Program-made: the position numbers and the translations under genes | Assembly (NCBI GenBank): GCA_033060915.1 | Contig: CM065377.1 | Span: 38,548,683-38,612,682, forward strand | Length of the DNA stretch: 64,000 nucleotides | Origin: Euryodendron excelsum | Taxonomy: Eukaryota > Streptophyta > Magnoliopsida > Ericales > Pentaphylacaceae | Direction of reading: 5' to 3' | Notes under the pieces: generated by a model | The model's database searches: none | What the model was told of the DNA's origin: nothing | Seen by the model: the letters and a program-made list of their open reading frames with translations, nothing else | In this document: piece after piece, positions 35,111 to 45,650 of the stretch | Numbering within the stretch: position 1 is the first letter of the stretch | How the letters are laid out: every line of letters begins with the position of its first letter

Positions 35111-36288
35111 GCCTCCCCCTTTGCATATTTCAGAATCAAAAACAGTAGCGAAGCTCTACAGAAATAGCCTCAGAACGCCGAAATTCTCTATACACGTTAC
35201 CCGCTAAACACCTAAGTTAGATTCAACTTCTCTTTAGCCTATACACTCCATCTATAAAACTTTCAATGCCATAGAAGAGCCTTTTCCAGCCCCTTCAAGC
35301 CTCTCTAAGGCCATTTAAGTTCAAGATAAGTCATCTATGGAAGCTTGAAGGTGGTTTGAAAATAAAAGGTGGTATTCTCTTTTACATTTTGCCATTCCCG
35401 ATATTAGCATCCCATTTTGGCCACTAGGCAATCTCTGACCCCACCAAAAGCACTTACAAACCAACACAAGCATGCTCAAGTCCAAACTAGCTTTCCAAGT
35501 GCAATCCAATCTGTCCACCGCTTCACGGGGCCACTGGCCCAATAGAGGCAACATGACCAAAATGCCCCTTGTGCATTGGTCAATCCAATCCAGCCCGACA
35601 CGTCTTCTATAAGACGATAAGTCCATTCAAATTTAAAGTCAAATCTATTTGTCCCATCATTCAAGAAAGTTGATCCCTCATTGGTGGTAGGACCATTCAA
35701 TCCAGTACAACACGATCACCGAGAAAGTTTATTCCCCGGATCAGTAAAGTCCCTTTCACACTTATCTCTAGAAAGTACCAAAGTTTCTGAGATGAAAGAG
35801 TGGTTTACTTCTGGCGCCTGCTAACCCGCCAATGTAGAATGTCCTCTAACTCGACACGTTCTTTGAGAAAGCACAAACCCTTCAAGAACGGAAAACCATC
35901 CTAGTCCGGCAAAACCTTCAAGAAAGTTTATCCCTCAAGGCGGTAAGGCCCTTTCATACCTGTCTACCAAGAAAGTACCAATTCCTTGGACAGAAGTCCA
36001 AACCAGATCCAGACTGGTCAACACTGACACCTGCTAGCCTGTCCTAGTGAAAAATAACCATTTTACCCCAGCGAGCCTGGCATGTTCTTCGAGAAAGTAC
36101 CAAATTCTCAAAACAGTAAGACCACCTTCCAAAACCATTCCTAGACGGTCTGGCATGTCCAGTGCCATCCAATCAACCCCGATCCTTTTTCAGAGGTTCC
36201 CCAGTCAAAATGACCATTTTGCCCCTAAGATTCCAAATGCCTTAGGAAACCACACCGGCTACGGGTAACAAACCAGCAACCCCCCAAT

Positions 36289-36388
36289 CAACTCTGGTTA
36301 ACCCTAGTCAATCCTGATTAACCCCAATCAACCCTGGTCAGCCCTAGTCAACTCTGGTCAATCCCGGTCAATTTGGGTCAACCCTAAA
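36289..36388 (+). repeat. 10-bp minisatellite in E1 LTR
   Basis: About ten units of consensus CAACCCTGGT (variants CAATCCTGAT, CAGCCCTAGT, CAATTTGGGT), in unbroken 10-bp register. Upstream of the second TATA box. Confidence 0.85.
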
Positions 36389-36790
36389 ACTCCCAAGATA
36401 AGGCGACCGTGATCCGGTCACTCTCTTTAACCATACCAACTCTGGAAATCAAACCAACAACCTCCAACACACTGTCCAAAGTATCCCCTTCCGTTTCTAG
36501 CCGAGTCTCGTCGTCTGGCACTTTCCCTTTCAAATCAAAACCTTCCTACGCCACACCAAGTGAAGCATGACCAATTTTTAGCCTTAACCCACATCTGGAG
36601 GTGCACACCAACTGTCAAAGGCAGTTATAAATTAACTAGCCTTCTGATCAGCCCCATTTTTCAGGCCCCATTAATGAACTTGTACCACTATTAATGGCCC
36701 ACGGTTTGACTTTTTTTAAGCCCCGAGATTCGGTTACAAATTGACCAGCCCCGTATCTAGCCTTTTTTTAAGCCCTCATTAAGTCCCTCT

Positions 36791-36862
36791 ATGCCACTCA
36801 TAGTGGCACACGACCAAATTCAAGGCGTGCGCCACTCTCCCCCACTTTTACACTATAAATAT
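36791..36862 (+). promoter_or_regulatory. Second promoter of E1 LTR: dyads and TATA
   Basis: ATGCCACTCATAGTGGCACA at 36791 and a half-degenerate GCGCCACTCTCCCCCACTTT at 36829, again 38 bp apart. CACTATAAATATAGACC follows at 36851. A further unit, GTACCACTATTAATGGCCCA, is at 36682 out of register. Confidence 0.65.
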
Positions 36863-38099
36863 AGACCTCCCCCCTCACTGTTTTGGGTCAAAAAATCTCC
36901 AAAAACTCTCTCTCCTTACAAAGATAGTTCCCGGAGCCCTCTCTCTTTCTCTCTCGAAGTCCCGGCGGCCGAGCCCTAGTCCGAAGCTCTGAAGCCCTAG
37001 CTCCTAAGCTCCATTAAAGGCCATCCTTCACTGCCTGGAAGCTCTCAAAGTCTTCCCAAGTCAAGGCCCAAGCCTCTATCAAAGAAAAAAGAAACAAGAC
37101 AAGGTAAATCCTCCGTTTTTGTACTCCCCACTCTCTCTTCTCCTTCCAAACCCACTTGGGTTCTTCTCTTTTTTAACCCCCTATCTCTAAACCCCCCCCC
37201 CCCCCCTTTCTTGCATGCTTAGAACAAGAGGATGCTAAGTCCATATTGAGAGTGGACGAGAGGAGACTCCCTTCTTGACTTTCACTCGCCTCGCGGCATG
37301 GCCGTAAGGCCCTCCTGCATTGTACTGATATCTAGCCTTGTATAATTCATGCCATTATTATCGTTGTCATACATTTGCATTATTGCCATTTTTATCTCTA
37401 AAAATCGCTTTTGAAGTTGTTTTCTAAAAACTACAATTCTAGGTTGATCCTAACCCTTTCATGATTAGGGTTTTTCTAGAAAAGTATAACATTTTAAATG
37501 GCTCCCATTAGCCTACATTTGTTTCTTTTTAAAAATGCGGTCTTGAAATTATTCTAGTCCTTTCATGATTAGGGTTGTTTTGAGAAAAGTGTGACATTCA
37601 AAATGACCCGAAAAGGTCTACATTTTTTGCCTCATACCTTTTTTGTTTTTTGTTTTTAGTCACGAGCCTAAAGTGATTCTCGCATTCTATGGCTAGAATG
37701 GATTTAGGCAAAGTACAATATTTATTTGAATGTCTAAAATCCAAGTTAGGGTTTTGGGCCCTAAAACATGTTTTTAAAATACTCAATTTTCGAACCATTT
37801 ATAAAACTCTCATTTGTCAAACTCTAGAAGTCCAATTCTAAGAAAATCCTATTTTTGCCAACTCGGAAACTTTCCTTTTTCAAGCCGAAATCATACCTTT
37901 TTCAAACTCTCAAAATCCTCAATTTTCAAATCAATCAAAACTTCCCTTTTCCAAACTTTCCTTTTTAAAATCAATCAAATCAAAACATACTATTTCAAAT
38001 CCCTCAAATCACCCCTTTTTCAAACCTTCCAAATTTAAAACCTAAATCAACTCCTTCCATTTTTGAAACAATCCAAACTTGCCTTTTTCAAAATCAAAT

Positions 38100-38420
38100 C
38101 AAGTCAATATTTGCAAATCAAATCCAATCTTCCTGAAAAGAAAACATTTTCCAAACCCAATCTTTTCAAATCAAATCAAATCTAGTCAATACCTTCAAAT
38201 CAAATCCAGTCTTCCTGAAAAGGAAATATTTCAAAATCAAATCCAATCTTCCTAAAAAGGAAATATTTCAAAATCAAATTAAATCTTCCTGAAAAGGAAA
38301 CATTTCAAAAATCAAATCTTCCTAAAAAGGAAGCATTTTTCAAAACTCAATCTTCCTGAAAAGGAAATCTTTCAAAGTCAAACTTTCCTGAAAAGGAAAC
38401 ACTTTCAAACTCAAACTTTT
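38100..38420 (+). repeat. 32-37-bp tandem repeat in E1 LTR
   Basis: Repeats of TCTTCCTGAAAAGGAAA followed by an ATTTCAAAATCAAATC phrase. TCCT(G/A)AAAA begins at 38131, 38213, 38250, 38287, 38320, 38354 and 38386. TTCCTGAAAAGGAA is an inverted repeat (TTCC/GGAA). Confidence 0.75.
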
Positions 38421-39196
38421 CTAAAAATAGAACTTTCTAAAAATGGAAACTTTTTAGAAATAGAAACCCATTTCAAAATTTCAACTTTTTCGGACTCTTG
38501 TTCGAACTACGGCTAACCTGATCCTTTTTAAGGAGGTACGTTGACAACCCTTCATGAGGTGCGGTCATAACCCTTTTAAAATTTTCAATTTTACAACCCT
38601 TTTCAAATTTTCAATTCCACAGCCCTTTTCAAATTCCCGATTCCATAACCATTTTTCAAACTCAATTCTATCTTTCAAACTTTGTTTTCAAAAGTTTTCT
38701 AAGTGGATAGCATTAAACATACGTAACCGGTGCGTCATAATTAGGTGGGTAAAAGGTGAATAGACATATAGGTACCGTATGAGTGGGGTAGGGTGATAGT
38801 CTTAAGACATCTTCCATACACGTAACCAACTATCGGACTTAAGAATTTCTGTTTCAAAGACCAAAACTAGAGTCAATTTTCAAAAGGACTTTCCAACATG
38901 TTTAGGGTTGTCAAACAACCCTACCTTCTAAAACCCTCTCATGAGGACGTCTTTCAAAAATACTTTCCAAAACCTAAGTTTAACCCTCACGTTTTACTTG
39001 GTATAGATGACCTAACACATCTTTAAATATGTTAGGTGGCGATTTTAAAGACCTTTTCAAAAAGCCCTAATCAATTCCATTTTAAAAATTCAAAACTCTA
39101 TCACATTCATCCTTCTAGGAGGATGAATTATAACGAGAGAGCATCGTGCTTGTTCCCGTGCCAAGAGGGCCTGGTGTCCAAAAACAGGGCGCAACA

Positions 39197-42100
39197 CCCA
39201 CTCTTCTCTTCTCCCTCATAGCCTACTTAGACTATTCTCTATTTTAAACCACCATCTTCTACCCCCCTTCCCTACATGCTTGAAACAAGTGAGCTCCCAA
39301 GTTATGGCTAGAGGAAAGCTTGTAAGAGCTACCGTGTAAGGGGATATCTCACTAGCCTACTTTAAGATGGTAAGTCCTCAGAGCACCTTGCTATTTGGTT
39401 TGACCTCTAGCCTTGTATGATTTCATGACCCTCCCCCCCCCCCCTGCGTATAGTTGTCATGCTCATGTATTGTATGATTGGCTCCATTTTTCATGTTCAA
39501 AGCCATTTTTCAAACCCCTTAGCATTTTAAATCTCTACATATTTTTCAAAATCCATCTCCAAGTGTATTTCTAAAAATGGCCCTAAGAGTTAGTTTCTTG
39601 AAGCTTAGTTTGAAACTTTAGATTTCTCTGTCCTAGTGAGCCCTCCATAGACCTCCTAACCTATATTTTGCATCCTTGTATTTCTTTACATTTCATGTTG
39701 CATAAAATTGGCTTTCAAATTCTTTTTTTTTATATTGATTTTTAAGAATCCACTCGCTGGAGCTTTGTGGTTGAAATGGTCCCTCAAAATCCTCTCTTGA
39801 GTGGTTTTTCCATTATCTTGACCATATAAACCCTAGTTCATTAGAGTTGGTTTTCTTCACCCTAAAGGTAATTTTCAAAACAACTCTCTTTAAGAGAGGT
39901 TTTCAAAAGGGCATTTGTCTTCATTATTGTTAAAATGGTTTTTAAACTCTCTCTTTCTATTGGATTTTCAAAGCTTTGCTCTCTTGAGTTTTGTGGTCGA
40001 AATGGTCCTCATGGAACCCTCTGTTGAGTGGGGTTCCCTCATTTATTTACCATAGGAACCCTAGCTCACTAAAGTTATTTTTTACAACCCAAAAGTGGTT
40101 TTCAAAACAACTCTCTTCAAAAAGGATTCTCAAAGTTTTATTTTCTTTATTTTGCATAAAAAAAAATGATTTTCTAAAACTACCATTACATATTGATTTC
40201 AAAAGTTTGGCTCTCTTTAAGTTAGTGGATATAATGATCCCAATGAAACCCTCCTTGGAGTGATTTTCAAATATCAATCATACAAACCCTACACTTGATT
40301 AGAGCTCATTTTTATGCAATGATGTTTTTCAAAATTCATGTAACTCTTTAGAGTTGTTTTCCAAGTCTTTTACAAAGCATCATGGTTTCCAATACCCGTT
40401 TTCAAAATTCACGCACCAAACCCCTCTTCCAAAACCACTAGGGCCAAACCCTAGATCAAAACTACCTTCCAACCTTAGGTTAACTTAACTCTAGTTATCC
40501 AACCTTAGGTTAAACTAACCCAAGTTAGTTAACCATAGGCCACCTTAACCCTAAGTTAACCTAGCTCTAGTTAGTTAACCCTAGGTCAACCAAACCCCAA
40601 GTTAACCTAACTTTAGTTTGTTAACCCTAGGTCCCCTCAACCTTAGGTTAACCTAATCCAAGTTAGTTAACCTTAGGTCACTTTAACCCTAGGTTAACCT
40701 TACCCGAGTTAGTTAACCCTAGGTCAACCCAACCAAGGTTAGTAAAGTTCAAGGCTCCAACTCAAAGGTCCTTTTTAAACCCTTTTTCAATTACAAAAAT
40801 CACTTGCATGGCATACTTTCAAAAAACATCCTACTCTCTCGAGATTTCAAAAATCAACTCCAAAATCTTTTCAAATACTCTCATACTCTATCTTCAAAAA
40901 TGCTTCCAAGAAATTCTCTTAAACTTGTCCCGACTAAAATAGCCAAACACTTAACATTTTTCAAAAACTATTTTCAAAAATGTTTCCAAAAACTCACAAC
41001 CCTAAAGTGTCCCTAACCTTTCATGGTTAGGGATTCCAAGGTGATACATTAAATACAACCTTCAAGTTTGCTATATTAGGGTTCCAAAACCCTAAATGTT
41101 TTCATAAACTCTCTTCAAAAAAAATGATTTTCAAACATCATATTCTTGAGGCAACCCTAATCCTTTCATGGTTGGCATTGTTCAAGTATAAGTGAGATAT
41201 TCAAAAAGGGTTCTATAACCCAAAAGTTTTAAAAACCAAAGGGAAGTCTCTAGCCCATTTTTCAAACACATTTCAAAACTCATAGCCCTAAAAGGATTTA
41301 TTTATTCAATGACTAGTCTTTTAAAGGTGATGAAACATTAAATATACCTTCCATAAGGTATTCAAAAAACTACTTTCAAAAGCTTTTTGATGACAAGTTC
41401 ATGAAAACATTTACAATCCAAACTCTACCTCCAAAGTTTTCAAAATAAGACTTCAAAACTCCATTGAGTTATTTCAAAGCACTTTCAAAACTCCCTTGAG
41501 TTAATTTCAAAAATGTTTAAAATCATCTTCAAACCCAATGTTAAAAACACTTTAAATATCCCAAGTTCTATTTCAAAAGTATTTTTCTAAACTCTCAAGT
41601 TCTCTTTTTCTAAAAATCTCAAAGTGTTTTCAAAACATTCCAAAGATCTCAATGCTTCTTCAAAATTCTCAAAAACTCTAATGTGCCTACTTTTCAAAAC
41701 TAGACCCCAATGTGTCTTCTAATGACCTGAACGCACTTATTTTCTATCGGGTCATAGTCTGAACTATGAATGACATGATTCTCACCAAATGAGGTACGTA
41801 GGCAATCTAAAATGGTACAGTCATAGCATTTATTTCAACCCAAGTTCCCTTTTCAAAAGTTTCTATCAATTCAAGATTTCTATCTCAAATCCTCTCAAAA
41901 CTTTCATATATTTAAAGATCTTTTTTAAAACATACATCATGCATTATTCATCCAAAAAGTGATGACCAAACCCATTTTTTAAAATTCTAAAGTGGATATT
42001 AGTAACGGTTATTCAAGTGAGTGAATTGAGGGTGATTAGACTTGTACGTACCGAAAGGGTGGAATAGGGTGATGATCTTAGGATATCTTCCCTACACATA

Positions 42101-42460
42101 ATCAACCCTCAAACCATAGATTTCTGTTTCGAAAATCAAAATCGAAGTCACGTTTTCAAAAGGGCATTCAAAATGTTATTAAAACCACTTTTCCAGAAAC
42201 CTTCTTAAAAATGACATTTTCAAAACCTTTTCAAAAAATATAAATTTAGTCTTCAGATTACATTTAGTTTAGGTGACCTAACAAATCTTTAACTATGTTA
42301 GGTGGCAACTTCCATTTTTTTCAAAAAGCCCTTAAATCAAGTCAAATTTTCAAGTTCAAATATAGTCGTACTCGTCCTTCTAGGAGGATGAGTTCTAATG
42401 AGGGAGTACCATGCTTTTTTTCGAGCCAAGAGGGCTTTGTTTAAAAACCGAGGCACGACA
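39197..42460 (+). repeat. E0: 3' part of another family LTR
   Basis: Begins within LTR sequence (CCCACTCTTCTCTTCTCC, equivalent to about 37126) directly after the CA end at 39196, and runs to a second LTR end GAGGCACGACA at 42460. No primer-binding site follows, so this is a 3' or solo LTR end against host DNA. It may be the right half of an older LTR into which E1 inserted, or a duplication inside the E1 LTR. A C-run lies at 39431-39442. Confidence 0.7.
40478..40745 (+). repeat. 46-bp minisatellite in E0 LTR
   Basis: AGTTAGTTAACC starts at 40523, 40569, 40615, 40661 and 40707: exactly 46 bp each time. Units are built from AACCCTAGGT and GGTTAACCTAA phrases; GGTTAACC is palindromic. A shortened unit precedes at 40493. 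Noncoding. Confidence 0.88.
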
Positions 42461-42867
42461 CTTATTAAGCCTGTGACTTAACAAGTTTAGCTAGAAGTTT
42501 GATCTCCTCTCCGACTAGCATTGGCCCCTCGGTGTACAATTCTCACCAAAGCCCTAGAGGAACCATGTAACCTATTATCTTCAACCACGTAGACAATTCA
42601 TGGTAAATAAGTTATTCTCTGCAGATACCTTACTAGCATTCTTCCTTTGCCCCAGTAGGCAACACTATATATATTTTCTCTTCTATGTCAACACACCATT
42701 TCTGCATTCGTATCAAGTCAAAACATTCCTTTAAAAAAATCACAAAAGAAAATAGCATAGTCATCTATATATATAGTAACTATTTGCCAAAGCTGTAACA
42801 TCAATGTGTGTTTGGGAACGCTTATTCATTTCCAGCAAGCATTTGATACCCAACAAAATTGGACTTT

Positions 42868-42868
<1 letters not shown>

Positions 42869-42909
<41 letters not shown>
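42869..42909. repeat. (CT)n microsatellite
   Basis: About 20 uninterrupted CT units. Confidence 0.95.
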
Positions 42910-42913
<4 letters not shown>

Positions 42914-44363
42914 CTAGCAACGTGCTTTGCTTGGGTACCATTAGGGGTCTAAGTTGTTTCTGGTGACATAATTTTCTTTCATGTAAAACTTTACCAGCTT
43001 GGCAATTATATAAATATACATTGCAAATGTTATTTAAATTCTTTACTTTATTTACATTGGTTTTAATGTCATGGACTCAGGATAGGCAATTGGCATGTTG
43101 CAGTTTGACTATGATTTTGAATCTTACACAATATATGGTAAATGATATGGAAAGACTTGTAATTTTGATAAAGATGGGAACTGATCAACCTTATAGACTT
43201 GTAATTTTAGATGACCCACTTGAAGAACTTAGGCCTATTCTGGTGGGAGACATCCAAAGCTATGTAACTATTAGATCTTAGTTTGTTTTTCTGTTTCATC
43301 TTTCCGAAGCATATATAAAAAAGAAAAAGTAAATGACATTGAAAGATTTAGTGAAAATAAGTCTCTATCAATGTGACAACAGCAGAAAATTACTACCCTT
43401 TAAGCAATAGATGGATTAAGTTTGTGCTCAATTACCTCTGTCGATCTTTCAAAGAGAGTCAAAACTAGGATTCCAAGTTATATAAGCAGCATTAGTAGAA
43501 AAGAACCTTCAACTGTTCAACAGGATATCTCTTCATCTTGGACATAAAACTGGAAAACAACTATCATCCAATTGTTCAATTCGACATTTGAAGAGAGTTT
43601 TACCCATGGTCCTCTGTTATGATAAGCCATGAGCCTCCACAAATTATAAGTCTATATCATTGTTGTTAATATCATATCGGTCATTGTACTTTTTTTTTTC
43701 ATTATTATGATACATACAGATACCAATGCATTACTTAGTATTGTTTTGAATTTATTGCTATATATATTCAACATTAAATTTTATTATTCAATGCTAAATT
43801 ATTTTAAAATAATATAAACATGTTATTCAACCCAAGTATATATTCAAAAATATGTAAAAGACATATCATTTGCCTAGCACAAATCCAACACAAGTTCTAA
43901 TAAACATTTATAGTCTAGCAACAATAGACAATGGATCACAATAACTACCATAGTATATTACAATAGAGGTATCCTATATTAACACTTACTATTTTGTTCC
44001 AAGGAAATCGTCTCAAAAGCTTCACTTGAATAACATAAACTCAATATGGTCTCTTCACAATTAAATTCAATTGTGAATATGTAGGAAGTGTTGCTAATGA
44101 CATAGTGATTTTTATGGAAATTCAAGGGCAACTAAAGCAAGTGAAGGATAAACTGAACAAGAGGTTGGGTTGTTAATTGGGGGATTGGAGATAGGAGATA
44201 AGGCTACAATTGCAGCCATTAGAGGTAGAGCCAAGCTTTTCATGGACTTCACTTGTTGTTTCATCTTTTGAGCAACTAGGTTTTGTCCTCCTCCCTTTAC
44301 ATTTCTCTTGTAAAGGTCCTCAGACAAATCCATAAACACATACACACCCACACGCACGCACGC

Positions 44364-44403
<40 letters not shown>
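44364..44403. repeat. (TA)n(GA)n compound microsatellite
   Basis: TA repeats pass directly into GA repeats; an ACACG/CACGCACG tract precedes. Confidence 0.93.
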
Positions 44404-45236
44404 GTACCTTTGTTGACATGGAATGGGTCCTGCATACCAGCCACATGTTTCATATATGTATTGATAACTTAAACAAATATAATAATTAAAAAAACATAAA
44501 ATATTCATAGTTTATTAGTAAATTAAAAACAATTTGAAAAACTTAAATTAAGTCCAAGTTCAATTAAAGCATAATAATATAGTATTTCATTATAATGAAT
44601 AACTATCTCATTAAACCTAATGAAATTAATGCAACTTTTCTCTACTAATTACCAAGTGTGGAATTTTCCCATGCTCAAGTGTTGAATAATCTTTATTGAT
44701 GATATCATGCCCATGAGTTCTATTATCCATAAGATTTTACGTACTTACTTTGTCAATAAAAAACCTTGCCCTGTTCATCCACTTATATTTGACCTTACGT
44801 AGTTATTAAGTTTGCATTGACCAAGTGGTTTTATACTGTTCTATAAAAATTATAAAATTTTTAAATATATAATTCTATTTTGACATCTCTAAAATTTCAT
44901 ATAAGTTGGAATTGACAATGTCAAAATAAAATTATCAAAATAAATATTAAATATGCAATAATATCTTAAGTTGTCAACAAAACCGCACTACAAATCACAT
45001 ATTGAAGTAGAAATACAATTAAAGCTAGTTTATCAAATAGTTCACATAAAAATATTATTAAATCAAGTAAAGCTTAAGTAGCATAATATGGGAAAGAGAT
45101 CATATGTAATTATATGAGTTAATGTTTGGACATATATAAGGGGATACAAAAATGAATTACATGTTCTAACAATTTAACAAATTCTAACCGTTTTGTGAGA
45201 CAAATTCAGATTGTTCCATTATTGCAAATTGTGATT

Positions 45237-45650
45237 CACTACTGGAAAAGAGGATATTTGCAACGGCAAAAAAGGTCGCAAATAGTCCTTTTACCGTCGC
45301 AAATAACTATTAGCGTCAGCACTGCAATGGCATTTTCGATGACGAAATTGCTAGCGTTGCAAATAGTTTTAGTAACAGCTGAGTGATGACATGGAACTCC
45401 TTTAGCGATGGCAAAGAAATCATCACAAATACCATTTGTCCAACGACTTTTTTTGTGACCTCTTCTTTGTCATCGCTAAAGGTTTTTTGCGACGGTTAAA
45501 CACCGTTTCTAATACTTTTTACGACTACTATTAGCGACGACTTTAACCGTCACAAAAAACCTTTAGCAACGACTAGAAATAAAGCAACCCATTTAGCAAC
45601 AGTTCCTCACACGCTTAGCGTCGGTGAAGGCTATCGCTAATACATTTTTT
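45237..45650 (+). mobile_element. CACTA (En/Spm-type) terminus, one end only
   Basis: CACTACTGGAAAAGAGG at 45237 is a typical CACTA terminal inverted repeat start. The next 400 bp are a dense subterminal array in both orientations of TTTGCGACGG, CCGTCGCAAA, TTAGCGACGA and TTAGCAACGAC type motifs, where the transposase of such elements binds. I could not find a matching ...CCAGTAGTG end before 48494, and no transposase is recognisable. Probably a truncated or deletion-derived copy. Confidence 0.75.

Larger units (their letters stand above)
1..39196 (+). mobile_element. E1: gag-only Ty3/gypsy-type LTR element, left end outside window, split by E2
   Basis: Non-autonomous LTR retrotransposon of the Tat/Ogre-like kind. 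Its parts in order are leader (1-1613), broken gag (1614-3317), noncoding spacer, C-terminal half of an antisense PMD gene (5375-6225), the whole of element E2 (6226-30113), the N-terminal half of the PMD gene (30114-31096), a repeat-rich interior, a polypurine tract, and LTR sequence from 33286. No protease, reverse transcriptase or integrase motif is visible in any part, so mobility would have depended on a helper. The order matches E2 feature by feature, which is why I treat the two flanks as one element. The 5' LTR and primer-binding site lie left of the window. The 3' LTR looks composite, so the true right end is uncertain. Confidence 0.8.
33286..39196 (+). repeat. E1 3' LTR, apparently a composite of two LTR types
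   Basis: Starts TGTAAGCACCC and ends GGGCGCAACA. The 5911 bp are longer than other LTRs here and hold two complete promoter blocks: dyads with TATA at 35024-35110, and again at 36791-36865. Around 35400-35460 the sequence jumps back to LTR-start-like DNA (TCCGTCCACCGCTTCACGGG-type block, then AATGCCCCTTGTGCATTGG). The first part has E1-type dyads and GAGATC hairpins; the second has E2-like hairpins and a third dyad type. I infer a recombinant LTR or an LTR fused into an older one. Confidence 0.65.
42461..45236. other. Intergenic DNA right of the retrotransposon nest
   Basis: AT-rich, no recognisable gene. Contains a (CT)n microsatellite at 42869-42909 and a compound (TA)n(GA)n at 44364-44403. 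The 86-codon ORF at 43021-43281 has no motif I know. Confidence 0.6.

Noticed and set aside
40478..40745. Interstitial telomere repeat
   Set aside because: AACCCTA words occur, but the array period is 46 bp and not the 7-bp TTTAGGG unit.
43021..43281. 86-residue ORF as a small gene
   Set aside because: No motif, no conserved neighbour and isolated in AT-rich DNA; not enough evidence.
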